Made by a program: the position numbers and the translations under genes
Notes under the pieces: model-generated
Database searches by the model: none
Told to the model about the DNA's origin: nothing
Seen by the model: only the letters and a program-made list of their open reading frames with translations
Source: Verrucomicrobiota bacterium
GTDB taxonomy: Bacteria > Verrucomicrobiota > Verrucomicrobiia > Palsa-1439
DNA: 64,000 nt
Assembly (NCBI GenBank): GCA_016871575.1
Contig: VHCW01000010.1
Coordinates: 1-64,000, forward strand
Direction: 5' to 3'
Shown here: positions 16,106 to 25,905 of the stretch, piece after piece
Layout: every line of letters starts with the position of its first letter
Numbering within the stretch: position 1 is the stretch's first letter

Positions 16106-18063
16106 TTGCCTTGATACGCTCGGACGAACGCCAAACAGGTTTCCACCACAATGTCAGTCTGCATCACCATTCCGTAGGTGCCAGGATAACCTGCCGGCAC
16201 CTCGACGAGAAAACCGTGGCTTCCCTTGGACGCTGTCTCGATAATTGTCGGTCGCTGCGAATTCCAGCGCATCATCTCAATGTCATATTGCGCCACGCCG
16301 GGGCGGTTTGCCTGCTGCAACACGTAACGGTTGCGCATCGCCTCGTTGAACGAGCGGACAGCGACTTCAGCCCGCTCTTCATTGTCCTCGCGCGCATTGA
16401 GGGGCAAAATCACAATGCGATTGTTCCCCGGTCCTCCTGAGTTCCCATGAAAATCCAGCGCTGCGTGTATTCTTGTCCGCTTGCAGATGGCGCGAAATGT
16501 CTGCGTCTCCGGCTCGGAGAACGGGCCGTCGCCTTTCCAGTCGTAGTCGCCCGATCCCCACGTGCCGTCGTTGTTCGAATCCCTGCCTTTGAACGACTCC
16601 CACCATTCCCCGCCGTTACGATTCAGGTCAATCCCGGCTGCGTTCTGCCGCTTGTTCAAGTCGTAGCCGGACGGATTGAGGATCGGGATAATCTTGACCG
16701 AGTACCGTTTCGCATCCACTAACGCCAGATGTCTTGCCAGCCTGAGCAATCCATAGGCCGGTTCCCACTCGCTGCCGTGTGTGACGCCGTAAACGAAAAA
16801 CGCCGGCTTTTCTGGGTCGCCGTAGTTGATGCTGTACATCCGACAGTCGCCGCTGGCCGGGCCTTCGTCCTCCAAGCGCAACCCTGGAACCTCAGCCACC
16901 AGTTTGCGCATCGCCTCAACGAACTCGGCATGGTTGAGCCGCTGCGCGTAGTGCTGGCCATAACGCACCGTGCCGCCCAGCGCATTTCCGGCAAAAAGAT
17001 ATTTGTTGAAGCTGCCCGGCTGATTGTAAACCGGCTCACGCAAGCCCGTCAGATCGGTCGCCAACAGCGACTTCTCCGCGACAACCAACGCGCCGCCTTC
17101 CGGGGACTCGGCCATCACCTTGTCGCGGCTCACGCCGTCGAGCACACGCTGCGTCCAACGCTTGGCGGTTCCAGAGCACCACGGAATCACATCGCCAGCC
17201 TTGAAACCGGCTGTCACGCGATTTTCGCGCACTACGCGCAACATGGGCGCGTTCGTCGAGATCACTTCGCGAAGCGTTCGGTTGCGCATGGCAGCATAGA
17301 CGGCCAAATCCACCACGACAGGATTCCCGCGCTGCGCGAACTCCTCAATCGCAGCGAAATCAAAGCGTGTCCCCGGCTGGCGCGCGAAGACCACCGCGCC
17401 GCGACAACGGGATGATGGCGTCGTTTCAACGACCAGACGATCCGGATACAGCGTCCGCAGGCTGGCGACCATCGGATCATCGGCAGTCGCATCCGTCAGC
17501 AGCGCCAGATCGTTCAACACCGGCCGCGGTTTCGCCGGCGGGACGACGCTCAACACGATGTCGTCGTAGTCAGCCGAGCCGGCCGCCCTGTCCAGTTCGA
17601 GATAGACCATGAGATGATCGCAGCCTTCCGGCACAGCGGTGCTGACCGAAACGCGTTTCCATGCGGACTTGCCGCGCACCGCCTGCGTCTGCGGTTGTTT
17701 GAGGATTTCGCCTTTTGAGCCGATGCAGTAGAGGCGCAACGCCGCGCCGCCTTCGGCGCCGAGGTCGGCGCGAATCCAACCGGCCAGGCGAACCGTTGCG
17801 CCGGTGGGCGCCTTGAGTTGTTTGTCCGCGCCGTACCGCCACCGGCTGATCGAGGCTTCTTTGTTGACGATACGTGCGCCCAGCTTGCCGGTGCGCGCAG
17901 CCTCCGCGACGATCAAGAGCTGGCGAACTTTGTCGTCTGGCGTGCGTTTCTCCCACTGAATTGCCGGTGCGCTTTCAAAATCACCGTTGACCAAAACGTG
18001 ACGGTCTTGTTCCGGACTGAAGATGGTCGCGGCAGCGAGGGCAACAAGGCAAAATATGTTCAT
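16102..18063 (-). CDS. Secreted M14-family zinc carboxypeptidase-like protein
   Basis: 653 residues. Start ATG 18063 overlaps the previous stop (ATGA) and opens a short signal sequence. The N-terminal half has a carbohydrate-binding-like beta-sandwich (VLVNGDFESAP..., about 20-190). The C-terminal peptidase domain has the zinc ligands HxxE in GVTHGSEWEP (about residue 423) and a third His in DFHGNSGG (about 539), plus GIDLNRNGGEWW. A glutamate in the ETASKG segment is a candidate for the catalytic base. M14 enzymes trim C-terminal residues or gamma-D-Glu bonds. The CBM-like half suggests action on a glycoconjugate (inference). Confidence 0.75.
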   Translation of the reverse strand: MNIFCLVALAAATIFSPEQDRHVLVNGDFESAPAIQWEKRTPDDKVRQLLIVAEAARTGKLGARIVNKEASISRWRYGADKQLKAPTGATVRLAGWIRADLGAEGGAALRLYCIGSKGEILKQPQTQAVRGKSAWKRVSVSTAVPEGCDHLMVYLELDRAAGSADYDDIVLSVVPPAKPRPVLNDLALLTDATADDPMVASLRTLYPDRLVVETTPSSRCRGAVVFARQPGTRFDFAAIEEFAQRGNPVVVDLAVYAAMRNRTLREVISTNAPMLRVVRENRVTAGFKAGDVIPWCSGTAKRWTQRVLDGVSRDKVMAESPEGGALVVAEKSLLATDLTGLREPVYNQPGSFNKYLFAGNALGGTVRYGQHYAQRLNHAEFVEAMRKLVAEVPGLRLEDEGPASGDCRMYSINYGDPEKPAFFVYGVTHGSEWEPAYGLLRLARHLALVDAKRYSVKIIPILNPSGYDLNKRQNAAGIDLNRNGGEWWESFKGRDSNNDGTWGSGDYDWKGDGPFSEPETQTFRAICKRTRIHAALDFHGNSGGPGNNRIVILPLNAREDNEERAEVAVRSFNEAMRNRYVLQQANRPGVAQYDIEMMRWNSQRPTIIETASKGSHGFLVEVPAGYPGTYGMVMQTDIVVETCLAFVRAYQGK

Positions 18064-19844
18064 CGCGCGCGACTTCTCAGCGAGGCGAGGTCCACGAGGA
18101 ACTCGGAGCCGGACAGGCTGTAGATGTAATCCACCTCGAAACCGTCGCCGAGATAGAGGCGCGGCGACGGATTCACCATCGGGTTCGGGAACGTCTTCGC
18201 CGTCTGGTTGTCCACGGCGACGGAGAAGTCCGCGCCACGCACGGTGACGCGCACCGAGTGCCACTGCTGCATCGGGAACTCGCCGACAGGTTCCCACTGG
18301 TTGCGCGTGTAGGCGTAGAGCTTGCCCGGTCGGTTTGCCGGCATGCCGAGCCGGATCGGAATGCGGTCGCCGACCGAACAGAAAATCAACATGCCCACCG
18401 GCTGAAGCCTCAACACCTTCGTCTCGAAGGAAAACTCCAGCGATTGACCGGCGCTGAAATCCACCGGGTCAATGTCCACGCCGGCGCTGGCGCGCGCGCT
18501 GAACTGGATCGTTTTGCGCTGCTCGACCGTCTTGATTCGCGGCAACGCGGTGCGCGCGTTGGGGTTCGTGCGGACAACCTTCTTCTTGCCGGACTCGTCC
18601 CTGGTGTCCTGCATCGTGATCATTTCTTTCGAGCGCGGCCAGACGTAGTAACGGTCGGCTTTCGGCGCGGGCGTGACGATGGCCCCTTCGATGCCGCGCG
18701 GCTGGTCGCCGGGACCGGAGGTGTAGGCGAGATGGATGTTGCCGGTGTGCGCGACGCCCTGCGGGTAGGCGCTGACGATGTTTGGCCGGGATACCGGTGG
18801 TCCAGCCACGAAATCGTCCGCGCCGCTGCGACTGAAATGCAGCGCCACGTTTAGGCGCGTCGAGTAGTCGCGATGATTCACGAATGCGTCCTGCTGCAGC
18901 AGGCAATAGCGTCCGCCGTCGAGACGGAAGATTTGCGGCCGGCAGTTGATGGTTTCCATGAACGAATAGATCGGATCGTGCGGGAAACTCACCGGCGTGC
19001 CTTTCGCCGCGCCGGTGCCGACGGTTGTGTGCCGCCACATGGTGCCGTGCGGGGTGCCCTTGGTGAAGTTGCGCATATACGCGCGGAGTTTGCCGTCGCG
19101 CTGCTCGTAGAAGAACGGTTCCCACTGCGCTTCAGCGTCGTCCACGGTGGTAATCGGATTGGAACAAGCCCACGTCGCGCCGCCGTCATCGGTGTAGAAA
19201 CAAGCGTTGAAACGGCGGACAGTGTTGGTGCTGCCGCCACGGTAATTCAGCGTCACGGGAGCGAGCACGCGACCGGAAGCGAGCAACACCGGATTCTGGC
19301 TGGCAAAGATGGAACAAGGAACGCCATTGGCTGCTTGTCGCCGTTGGATGCGGCGGTGCTTCCAGTCGTTGCTCCTCTTCTCCATCGTGCTCAGGTAGAG
19401 GCCGTCGAGGTCGGGGTTCCTGCTGTTGAACGACCAGACGCACCAAAGCTGCTGGTTGCGATAGTTCAGGAGGTTTGGTTGCCACTGGACGCATTCGGCG
19501 TCGCGCGGCAATGCGTGCGTTCCCGTGTGCGCCAGATGCTTCGGCGCGCTCCACGTGAGGAAGTCGCGGCTGACCGCCCAGAGATTGACTTGGCCGGGTT
19601 TGCCTTCGAGATGCGTCTCGGCGTGACCGCCCCAGACGCAGTGAAACCGTCCGTCGAGCCATTCCACTGATGCCATGTGATTGTAGGGGTAATGTCCCTC
19701 CGCAAACTTCCCGTCGTGAATGACAACATGTTTCACCTGCGGCTGGTACAAATCGTACTGTTGCGCGTCAGCGCTGTTGGCGGCGAGAGAGTGTGAGAAG
19801 GGCATCAGCAATACGGCTGCGGTGATAATAACGGCGATTTTCAT
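18060..19844 (-). CDS. Secreted sialidase-like beta-propeller with C-terminal beta-sandwich
   Basis: 594 residues. ATG 19844 is preceded by AGGAG and opens a signal peptide (about 1-24, ending SLAAN). The next ~380 residues show a BNR/sialidase-like propeller, with one clear Asp-box, TDDGGATW (about residue 215-222), and VSRDFLTWSAPKHL. The Arg triad of true sialidases cannot be confirmed, so substrate is open. The last ~170 residues (QSLEFSFETKVLRLQP to the end) look like a concanavalin-like beta-sandwich, probably sugar-binding. It follows the sulfatase cluster in the same direction after 157 bases. Confidence 0.65.
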   Translation of the reverse strand: MKIAVIITAAVLLMPFSHSLAANSADAQQYDLYQPQVKHVVIHDGKFAEGHYPYNHMASVEWLDGRFHCVWGGHAETHLEGKPGQVNLWAVSRDFLTWSAPKHLAHTGTHALPRDAECVQWQPNLLNYRNQQLWCVWSFNSRNPDLDGLYLSTMEKRSNDWKHRRIQRRQAANGVPCSIFASQNPVLLASGRVLAPVTLNYRGGSTNTVRRFNACFYTDDGGATWACSNPITTVDDAEAQWEPFFYEQRDGKLRAYMRNFTKGTPHGTMWRHTTVGTGAAKGTPVSFPHDPIYSFMETINCRPQIFRLDGGRYCLLQQDAFVNHRDYSTRLNVALHFSRSGADDFVAGPPVSRPNIVSAYPQGVAHTGNIHLAYTSGPGDQPRGIEGAIVTPAPKADRYYVWPRSKEMITMQDTRDESGKKKVVRTNPNARTALPRIKTVEQRKTIQFSARASAGVDIDPVDFSAGQSLEFSFETKVLRLQPVGMLIFCSVGDRIPIRLGMPANRPGKLYAYTRNQWEPVGEFPMQQWHSVRVTVRGADFSVAVDNQTAKTFPNPMVNPSPRLYLGDGFEVDYIYSLSGSEFLVDLASLRSRAR

Positions 19845-20001
19845 AACGCTCCTTTCTAGCCGCAAGAGTGCAAAAAAACAATGGCCGTAACAATGTTCCT
19901 GCCGTTGGCATGGGTAGCGCGGGGTGAACCCTGCAAGCGGTTTTATCAGGATCACTACATTGTGAGAGCCGATCTTCCGCTTCGACCATGGCGGTGCAGT
20001 G

Positions 20002-21366
20002 TTAAGACTGTCTGCGCTCTGCTTTCTTTCGTTCGCGTTTTGGTTTTTTCGCGCTGGTGCCTTCCGGAGTCGGCATTCCCCAGCGTTTTGCGCCGGCATT
20101 GACCGGGTTTGGCATCTCGGCAAGCCACGCATCGTGCAAGCGGGTGAGTTCAGCAACCTTTTCCGGCTTCTGCTTGGCGAGGTCGTTCTGTTCGCCGGTG
20201 TCCTTGCCCAAATGAAACAACTCGATGCGTCCCCGTTGGCTGACAAGTTTCCAATCACCGGAGCGCACGGCCCACCAGCCGCCTTGGCTGCCGGAGCACC
20301 AGAACAGGTTGCGCGACGGCGGCGACGCTTCGCCCCGCAACACCGGCAGGATGTTCTGTCCGTCAAACGGCTTCGCATCCGCCGGCGCAGAAATCCCCGC
20401 TGCGGCGAGCGTGGTCGGCAGGATATCGAGCGCCGTGATTGGCCACTGGCATTCGCGCGGCTTCAATCCCACAGGCCAGCAGACAAGAAACGGCACGCGC
20501 ACACCGCCCTCGTAGTCCTGATGTTTACCTCCCTGCAACGGGGCGTTGTTGGCCGACTGTCTCAGTGGGCCGCCGTTGTCGCTGACGAAAAAGAGAAGCG
20601 TGTTGTTCCAGACACCGGCCTGTTTGAGCGCTCCCACCACCTTGCCGACAGCGTCGTCCATGCGTTTGCCCATCGCCAGGAGCGTGTTGCGGTCGGGATT
20701 GCCGGTGTTGAACTTGGCGATCTCGTCGGCAGGCGCCTGCAACGGCGCGTGAACGGCGTTGAACGCGAGATAGACGAAGAACGGACGCTCCTTGTGGCGC
20801 GTGATGAACGAGGCGGCCTCTTCGCCGAGCCGGTCGGTGAGGTAGCCGGTCTCGTTCACCGCGTTTGTGCCCCGGTAAATCGGGTCCGCCGGGTCGTCCA
20901 GCTTGAAGTAGTCGTGCGCGCCGCGTCCGAGAAAGCCGAACACCTCATCGAAACCGCGCAGCGCCGGGCTCCACTCCAGCGTCGGTCCCAGGTGCCATTT
21001 CCCGAACTGCGCCGTGGCGTAGCCGGCAGGTTTCAGGTATTGCGGGAAAATCGTTTCGCTCATCGGCAATCCGCTGCCGGCCTCGCCGCCGGTGTAGAGT
21101 CCGAGCCGTTGCTGGTAACGCCCGGTCATCAGCCCGGCGCGCGTCGGTGAACAGACGTTGCCCGTGACGTATCCCTGCCGGCAGATCACGCCGGCCTTGG
21201 CAATGGCGTCAAGGTGCGGCGTCGAAACCTCTTTCGGGTGCCGCGGATTGAAACTGACATCCGCATAGCCGAGGTCGTCCGCGACGATGACAACGATGTT
21301 CGGGCGTTGCGTTGCAGCCACGCAGGAAAAGGCGCAGAGGAAAAGGAGGCAACGTGGAAATCTCAT
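20002..21366 (-). CDS. Sulfatase 1 (arylsulfatase A-like), secreted
   Basis: 454 residues with a signal peptide (about 1-17). The formylglycine site is CSPTR with Cys72, a canonical CxPxR. Metal ligands are ADD (Asp30, Asp31) and SDNGG (about 280). GKWHLG supplies the conserved Lys-His. It hydrolyses sulfate esters and needs conversion of Cys72 to formylglycine before export. The C-terminus is Lys/Arg-rich (KKPKRERKKAERRQS), a feature shared by several sulfatases in this cluster. It is the last sulfatase of the downstream block. The next gene upstream is 4 bases away. Confidence 0.93.
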   Translation of the reverse strand: MRFPRCLLFLCAFSCVAATQRPNIVVIVADDLGYADVSFNPRHPKEVSTPHLDAIAKAGVICRQGYVTGNVCSPTRAGLMTGRYQQRLGLYTGGEAGSGLPMSETIFPQYLKPAGYATAQFGKWHLGPTLEWSPALRGFDEVFGFLGRGAHDYFKLDDPADPIYRGTNAVNETGYLTDRLGEEAASFITRHKERPFFVYLAFNAVHAPLQAPADEIAKFNTGNPDRNTLLAMGKRMDDAVGKVVGALKQAGVWNNTLLFFVSDNGGPLRQSANNAPLQGGKHQDYEGGVRVPFLVCWPVGLKPRECQWPITALDILPTTLAAAGISAPADAKPFDGQNILPVLRGEASPPSRNLFWCSGSQGGWWAVRSGDWKLVSQRGRIELFHLGKDTGEQNDLAKQKPEKVAELTRLHDAWLAEMPNPVNAGAKRWGMPTPEGTSAKKPKRERKKAERRQS

Positions 21367-21370
21367 TGAC

Positions 21371-22849
21371 TCACTCGTATTCGTATTTGGAGAACCACGG
21401 ATCGCGGGTCTGTTGCTGATACGTTTTCAGTTTCTCCGCGAGGTCGTCGAATATCTTCTTGTAGGCCGCACGGTCGGCGACGTTGACCAGTTCGTCGGGG
21501 TCCTTCTCCAGATCGTAGAGTTCGTAGCGCGGACGATAGGTGTACTCGGCCAGCCGGCGTTTGCCGTAGAGGCTGCCGCCGCTGTTGAGGAATGCCTGCC
21601 AGGTGGCCGAGGCGTAGAGGTCGCTGGCGAACGGGTACGGGAGCTGATGCGCGATGTTCAAGATGAGCTTGTAACGATCGGTGCGGATGACGCGCATCGG
21701 GTAATACATCTGGATCTCGTGGAACTGATGCGAGGCGTAAATGAGATCCCAGCCCGGCAATTTGTCGCCGTTGAGCGTGGGCAGGAACGAGCGCCCGTGA
21801 AATTGGTATTTCACCAACCCTTTCTTTTTTCCGGCTGCCTTGCCCTCGGTGCCGCCCTCAGGTTCTCCCCTCACCAACGGCGGCGCCATCACTTCCTTCA
21901 CGCCGGCGATGTCGAGAATCGTCGGCGTGAAATCCACCCACGAAACCATCGCGTCGCTGACCACGCCGCGCTTGGCCTGGTCGGGACTGCGCACAACGAG
22001 CGGCAAACGCATCCCCGGCTCAAAGACAGTCGTCTTCGCGCCCGGCCACGCCGGGCCGTTGTCGGCGCCGAACATGATCACCGTGTTGTCGTATTGGCCG
22101 GTCTCCTTGAGGATTTCAACGAGGCGCGCCAGCCCGGCGTCGGTGCGGGAGATGGCCTGATAAAACTGCGCCAGTTCAGCCCGGCAGGCAGGTGAGTCGG
22201 GGAGATACGACGGGACAGTGAGTTTCGCCTCGTCGTATTTCACGTCCTTGATTTCCGGATAATTGACGTGATTGCCAAACGGGTTCGGCTTGAGCGGATG
22301 CCCGGCGATCTCACCGCCGGAACGATGCGGCGTGAGCGTGCAGAAGTAGAGGAAGAACGGCTTGCTCTTGTCAGCGATGAACGCCTTGGCGTCATTGGCC
22401 ATGCCGACGGGGTTCCAAGCGTTGCTCGGCAGGGCGAAATCAAAGCGGTACACCTCTTCGGGGGCGAGATGGTATTTGCCAATGCGCGCCGTGCGGTAGC
22501 CGTTGCGGCCAAGAATGACCGGCAAACTCTGCACGCTGCTGAACGTGCTGAAGTGATGCGCCGCGTGGGAGTGCCCGTAGTGGCCGGTGGAATGGTTTTG
22601 CAGGCCGGTCATGATGACCGACCGGCTCGCGCTGCAACTGGCCGACGTGCAGAACGCGAACCGAAAGCGCGTCCCCTCGCTGGCCAAACGGTCCAGCGCC
22701 GGCGTCTTCGCATTGGGATCGCCGTAACAACCGGCGTTCTGTCCCATGTCGTCCGCGATGAACAGGATGACGTTGCGCGGAGCGGCGGCAGCGAAGGAAA
22801 AAGGAAGAAGGAAGAAGGAAGATACGGCAAGCGTGATGAGTGATTTCAT
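21371..22849 (-). CDS. Sulfatase 2 (heparan N-sulfatase-like), secreted
   Basis: 492 residues with a signal peptide (about 1-23). Metal site DD at 33-34. The modification motif is CSASR (Cys72), with Ala in place of the usual Pro, a form accepted by anaerobic maturases (anSME) better than by FGE. TGLQNHSTGHYGHSH and GKYHLAPEE resemble the N-sulfoglucosamine sulfohydrolase-like branch. The final segment lacks the Lys tail, but GKAAGKKKG occurs in a loop near residue 340. Start overlaps the next gene's end by 4 bases (ATGG/stop junction), so it is part of the same transcript. Confidence 0.9.
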   Translation of the reverse strand: MKSLITLAVSSFFLLPFSFAAAAPRNVILFIADDMGQNAGCYGDPNAKTPALDRLASEGTRFRFAFCTSASCSASRSVIMTGLQNHSTGHYGHSHAAHHFSTFSSVQSLPVILGRNGYRTARIGKYHLAPEEVYRFDFALPSNAWNPVGMANDAKAFIADKSKPFFLYFCTLTPHRSGGEIAGHPLKPNPFGNHVNYPEIKDVKYDEAKLTVPSYLPDSPACRAELAQFYQAISRTDAGLARLVEILKETGQYDNTVIMFGADNGPAWPGAKTTVFEPGMRLPLVVRSPDQAKRGVVSDAMVSWVDFTPTILDIAGVKEVMAPPLVRGEPEGGTEGKAAGKKKGLVKYQFHGRSFLPTLNGDKLPGWDLIYASHQFHEIQMYYPMRVIRTDRYKLILNIAHQLPYPFASDLYASATWQAFLNSGGSLYGKRRLAEYTYRPRYELYDLEKDPDELVNVADRAAYKKIFDDLAEKLKTYQQQTRDPWFSKYEYE

Positions 22850-24273
22850 GGCTGGGTTCTGGCGGGTTTTGAGAGGTCGTTGTCCTTGCCTTTGCCGGCG
22901 CGGAGACGCTCGGTGAGGCTGGCGGCGATTTTCGCGTTCGCGGGTCGTTCGCTGATGTTGACGTTTTCACCGGGATCAACGCGATGATCGTAGAGCATCC
23001 GGGCAATCGGGCCACGTTGTTTGTCGGTGTATTCGCTGAACCGGAACTGGTCGGTGCGGATGGTGTCGCCATTGCCGAAACGTCCGATGGCCTGCTCCTT
23101 CCACGGCAGCGACGGATTTTTCAGCAGCGGCACGAAGCTGCGGCCCTGCACGTGCGACGGCACGGGCACGCCGGCCAGTTCGCAGAGCGTCGGATAGATA
23201 TCAATGAACTCCGTCAGCGCATCGGTCTTCAATCCGCCCTTCAGTCCCGGCACGCGCACGATCAGCGGGGCGCGCATGGAAGTCTCAAAACAACAATGTT
23301 TACACCAGAGCGTGTGCTCGCCGAGGTTCCAGCCGTGGTCGCCCCAGAGGATGACGATGGTATTCTTCGCGAGGTCAAGGCGATCAAGTTCATCGAGCAC
23401 CCGTCCGACTTGCGCGTCAACGAAACTCACGCAAGCATGGTAGCCTCGGATGAGATTCCGTGCGAGTTCACCCGGCAACGGCCCGGTTTTCGGCACGCCG
23501 GAGTAGGCGCGCAATTCGCCGGAGTTGTGGATGGCCTCGGCGGGGGCGTCTTTTGGCGGATGATCATTCGCCGGTACTTTGATGGTTTCCGGCGGATAGA
23601 GGTTCCAGTATTTCTCCGGGCAGATGAACGGCAGGTGCGGCTTGAAGAAACCGGCGGCAAGAAAAAACGGCTGGCCTTTGTCCTTCAACCGTCGAAGGTC
23701 GGCGATGGTCTTGAGCGCCACCTGGCCGTCGGCATGTTCGTCGTCGGCAAGCTCGGAGACGGCGAACGGCCGGCCGCGCTTCTTGCCATCTTCATCCTTG
23801 TTCTTCGACTCGGCTTTCTTCTTGCCGCCTTTCTTGGGGGCGGTGGACGAACCGGGTCGCCACGGCGGCTCCGACCAACCGATGGCGTTGTCCTCGGGAT
23901 GATGGAATACTTTCCCGTTCGAGATGGTGTAATAGCCATTCTGTTTGAGATGCGTGTTCAGCGTGATGATGCCCGGAGTTTCTTTTTCCGCGGAAGCGAG
24001 ATGGGTGACGAAACGTCTCGGCGACGGACGGATGCTGGTCATCAGGCTCGCGCGCGACGCGCCGCAGGTCGGCACCATGCAATACGAGCGATTGAACACC
24101 ATCCCCTGTGACGCCAGCCGGTCCATGTGCGGCGACTTGACCTGCGTCACGCCGTAACAACCAAGTTGCGGACGCAAATCATCCACGGCGATGAAGAGGA
24201 TGTTGGGTTTTGCGGCGAACGAATGACCACAATGGAGCGTCAGCAACGTGAGAAGAGCAACAACAGCTTTCAC
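22846..24273 (-). CDS. Sulfatase 3 (iduronate-2-sulfatase-like), secreted
   Basis: 475 residues from GTG 24273, which overlaps the previous stop (GTGA) and opens a signal peptide (about 1-21). DD at 31-32. The formylglycine motif is CGASR (Cys70), CxAxR rather than CxPxR. SNGKVFHHPED, ILWGDHGWNLGEHTLWCKH and DALTEFIDIYPTLCELAG are hallmarks of the iduronate-2-sulfatase/choline-sulfatase-like branch. A Lys-rich insert (KKGGKKKAESKNKDEDGKKR) lies near residues 136-155. A longer frame to 24615 exists but lacks a signal peptide at its start. Confidence 0.9.
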   Translation of the reverse strand: MKAVVALLTLLTLHCGHSFAAKPNILFIAVDDLRPQLGCYGVTQVKSPHMDRLASQGMVFNRSYCMVPTCGASRASLMTSIRPSPRRFVTHLASAEKETPGIITLNTHLKQNGYYTISNGKVFHHPEDNAIGWSEPPWRPGSSTAPKKGGKKKAESKNKDEDGKKRGRPFAVSELADDEHADGQVALKTIADLRRLKDKGQPFFLAAGFFKPHLPFICPEKYWNLYPPETIKVPANDHPPKDAPAEAIHNSGELRAYSGVPKTGPLPGELARNLIRGYHACVSFVDAQVGRVLDELDRLDLAKNTIVILWGDHGWNLGEHTLWCKHCCFETSMRAPLIVRVPGLKGGLKTDALTEFIDIYPTLCELAGVPVPSHVQGRSFVPLLKNPSLPWKEQAIGRFGNGDTIRTDQFRFSEYTDKQRGPIARMLYDHRVDPGENVNISERPANAKIAASLTERLRAGKGKDNDLSKPARTQP

Positions 24274-25895
24274 TTTTTGGCTTTCTTCTTGCCAACTTTG
24301 CCGTCCGGTTGGGAGGCGATGGTCTTCTTGACGAGTTCGGAGAAACTGTCGGTCTGTCGTTGCCAGGCTTGTTCGAGTTCCCTGGCTTGATCCGTCATTT
24401 TCGCGGCGAGATTGCGTTGCTCGGCTCGGTCCTTGGAGAGGTCGTACAACTCCCACGGTTGGTCTTTCGCCGCGACGAGTTTCCAATCGCCGACACGGAC
24501 AGCCCGGTGGCCTTCGTGCAGCCACCAGAGAGAATCGCGTTGGATCGTGACGTCCTTGGTGAAAGCCGGCACGAGACTCTTGCCGGGCGCGGGTGGGATC
24601 GGCTGGCCGTTCCACGTCGTCGGCTTCTGGATGCCGACGAGTTCGAGCACGGTGGGCACGAAATCAATCACGTGCGACGGCGTGTGACGCAATTGGTTCT
24701 TCGCTTTGATGCCTTGCGGCCAATGCACGATCAACGGCGTGGCAATACCGCCTTCGTGCACCCAGGTTTTGTGCCGGCGGAACGGCGTGTTGGCCGCGCT
24801 GGAGAAACCGGGGCCGAGACAGAGGTAGGTCGCGGCGCTGCCGGGCGCGGCCTTCGGGTCGTGGCCGCCGTGGCGCACCATGATCTCGGCGCTCGCGCCG
24901 TTGTCGGAGGCGAACATGATGAGCGTGTTGTCGAGCGCGCCCATCGCTTTGAGTTGGGCGACGACGCGCCCGATCTCGCGGTCCATGCGGTCAATCATCG
25001 CCGCGTGGATTGCCATCTTCGTCGCCTGAAACCGCCGCTGCTCCTCGCTGAGCGAGTCCCACGGCACGGGACGGTTGACTTCGCACGGGCCGAGTTTTTC
25101 AAAGGCGTCGGGGAAATGGTAGGGCGGGCCGACTTCGGGTTCGAGCGCGGAGAGCGGCGTGTTGACGATGCCCATTTTCAACTGACGGGCATGTCGCGCC
25201 GCGCGCATTTTATCCCAGCCGCCGAGATAGGCGTCGCGATAGCGGGCGATGTCCTCCGGCAACGCGTGCAACGGAAAATGCGGCGCGATGAACGCGATGT
25301 ACTGGAAGAACGGTTTGCCCCTGTGATTGGCGGCGTGGTCCTTGAGGCACTCGATGGCATGATCGGCGGTGGCGATGGTGGTGTAGTAACTGGACTCGTC
25401 GGCAGGCGGCGTGACCGGCTTGTCATCGAGAAAATTGCCTTTGACCGTGAAAAAGTTGCCGTCGTTCCTCGTGTGAAAGGAACGGTCGAAACCGCCGGCG
25501 AGCACGTCGCCGTCAATGTGCCATTTGCCGCTGTGGTAGTTCCGGTAACCGGCGGGCTTGAGAAGTTCCGGCAACAGCCGCGCCCACGGTTGACGATTGC
25601 CGCGCCCGCCGCCGGGGAGATTGGGCAGCGCATCGCGGTGAATCTGTTGGGCGTAGTAACCGGTCAACAGCGCGCCGCGCGTCGGCCAGCAACGGGCGGT
25701 GTTGTAGAACTGGGTGAACCGCAGGCCGTTCTTGGCGAGCGCGTCGAGGTGGGGCGTCTTGATCTCGCCGCCGTAACAACCGGCGTCGGAATAACCCATG
25801 TCGTCGGCGAGAATGAACACGACATTGGGCGGAGCAGCCGTGGCGATGGACGAAACGAGCACAGTAAGAACCAGTAGTGTTTTCATGGTATGCAA
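24270..25895 (-). CDS. Sulfatase 4 (arylsulfatase), secreted
   Basis: 541 residues, signal peptide ending ATAA (about residue 21). DDMGYSDAGCYGGEI carries the metal Asp pair (31-32). The formylglycine motif is CWPTR (Cys69). GKWHIDG holds the Lys-His pair and ASDNGAS the later metal ligands. This sequence is close in layout to sulfatase 12 at 41945-43537 (same DDMGYSD, QFYN-A-RC and ALLTG context), so the two are paralogues. The C-terminus ends in a Lys-rich tail, GKVGKKKAKK. Ten bases separate it from the gene upstream. Confidence 0.93.
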   Translation of the reverse strand: MHTMKTLLVLTVLVSSIATAAPPNVVFILADDMGYSDAGCYGGEIKTPHLDALAKNGLRFTQFYNTARCWPTRGALLTGYYAQQIHRDALPNLPGGGRGNRQPWARLLPELLKPAGYRNYHSGKWHIDGDVLAGGFDRSFHTRNDGNFFTVKGNFLDDKPVTPPADESSYYTTIATADHAIECLKDHAANHRGKPFFQYIAFIAPHFPLHALPEDIARYRDAYLGGWDKMRAARHARQLKMGIVNTPLSALEPEVGPPYHFPDAFEKLGPCEVNRPVPWDSLSEEQRRFQATKMAIHAAMIDRMDREIGRVVAQLKAMGALDNTLIMFASDNGASAEIMVRHGGHDPKAAPGSAATYLCLGPGFSSAANTPFRRHKTWVHEGGIATPLIVHWPQGIKAKNQLRHTPSHVIDFVPTVLELVGIQKPTTWNGQPIPPAPGKSLVPAFTKDVTIQRDSLWWLHEGHRAVRVGDWKLVAAKDQPWELYDLSKDRAEQRNLAAKMTDQARELEQAWQRQTDSFSELVKKTIASQPDGKVGKKKAKK

Positions 25896-25905
25896 TGATG
25901 GACGA

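Noticed and set aside
24309-25877. 522-residue plus-strand frame opposite sulfatase 4
   Set aside because: Antisense shadow of a clear sulfatase gene.
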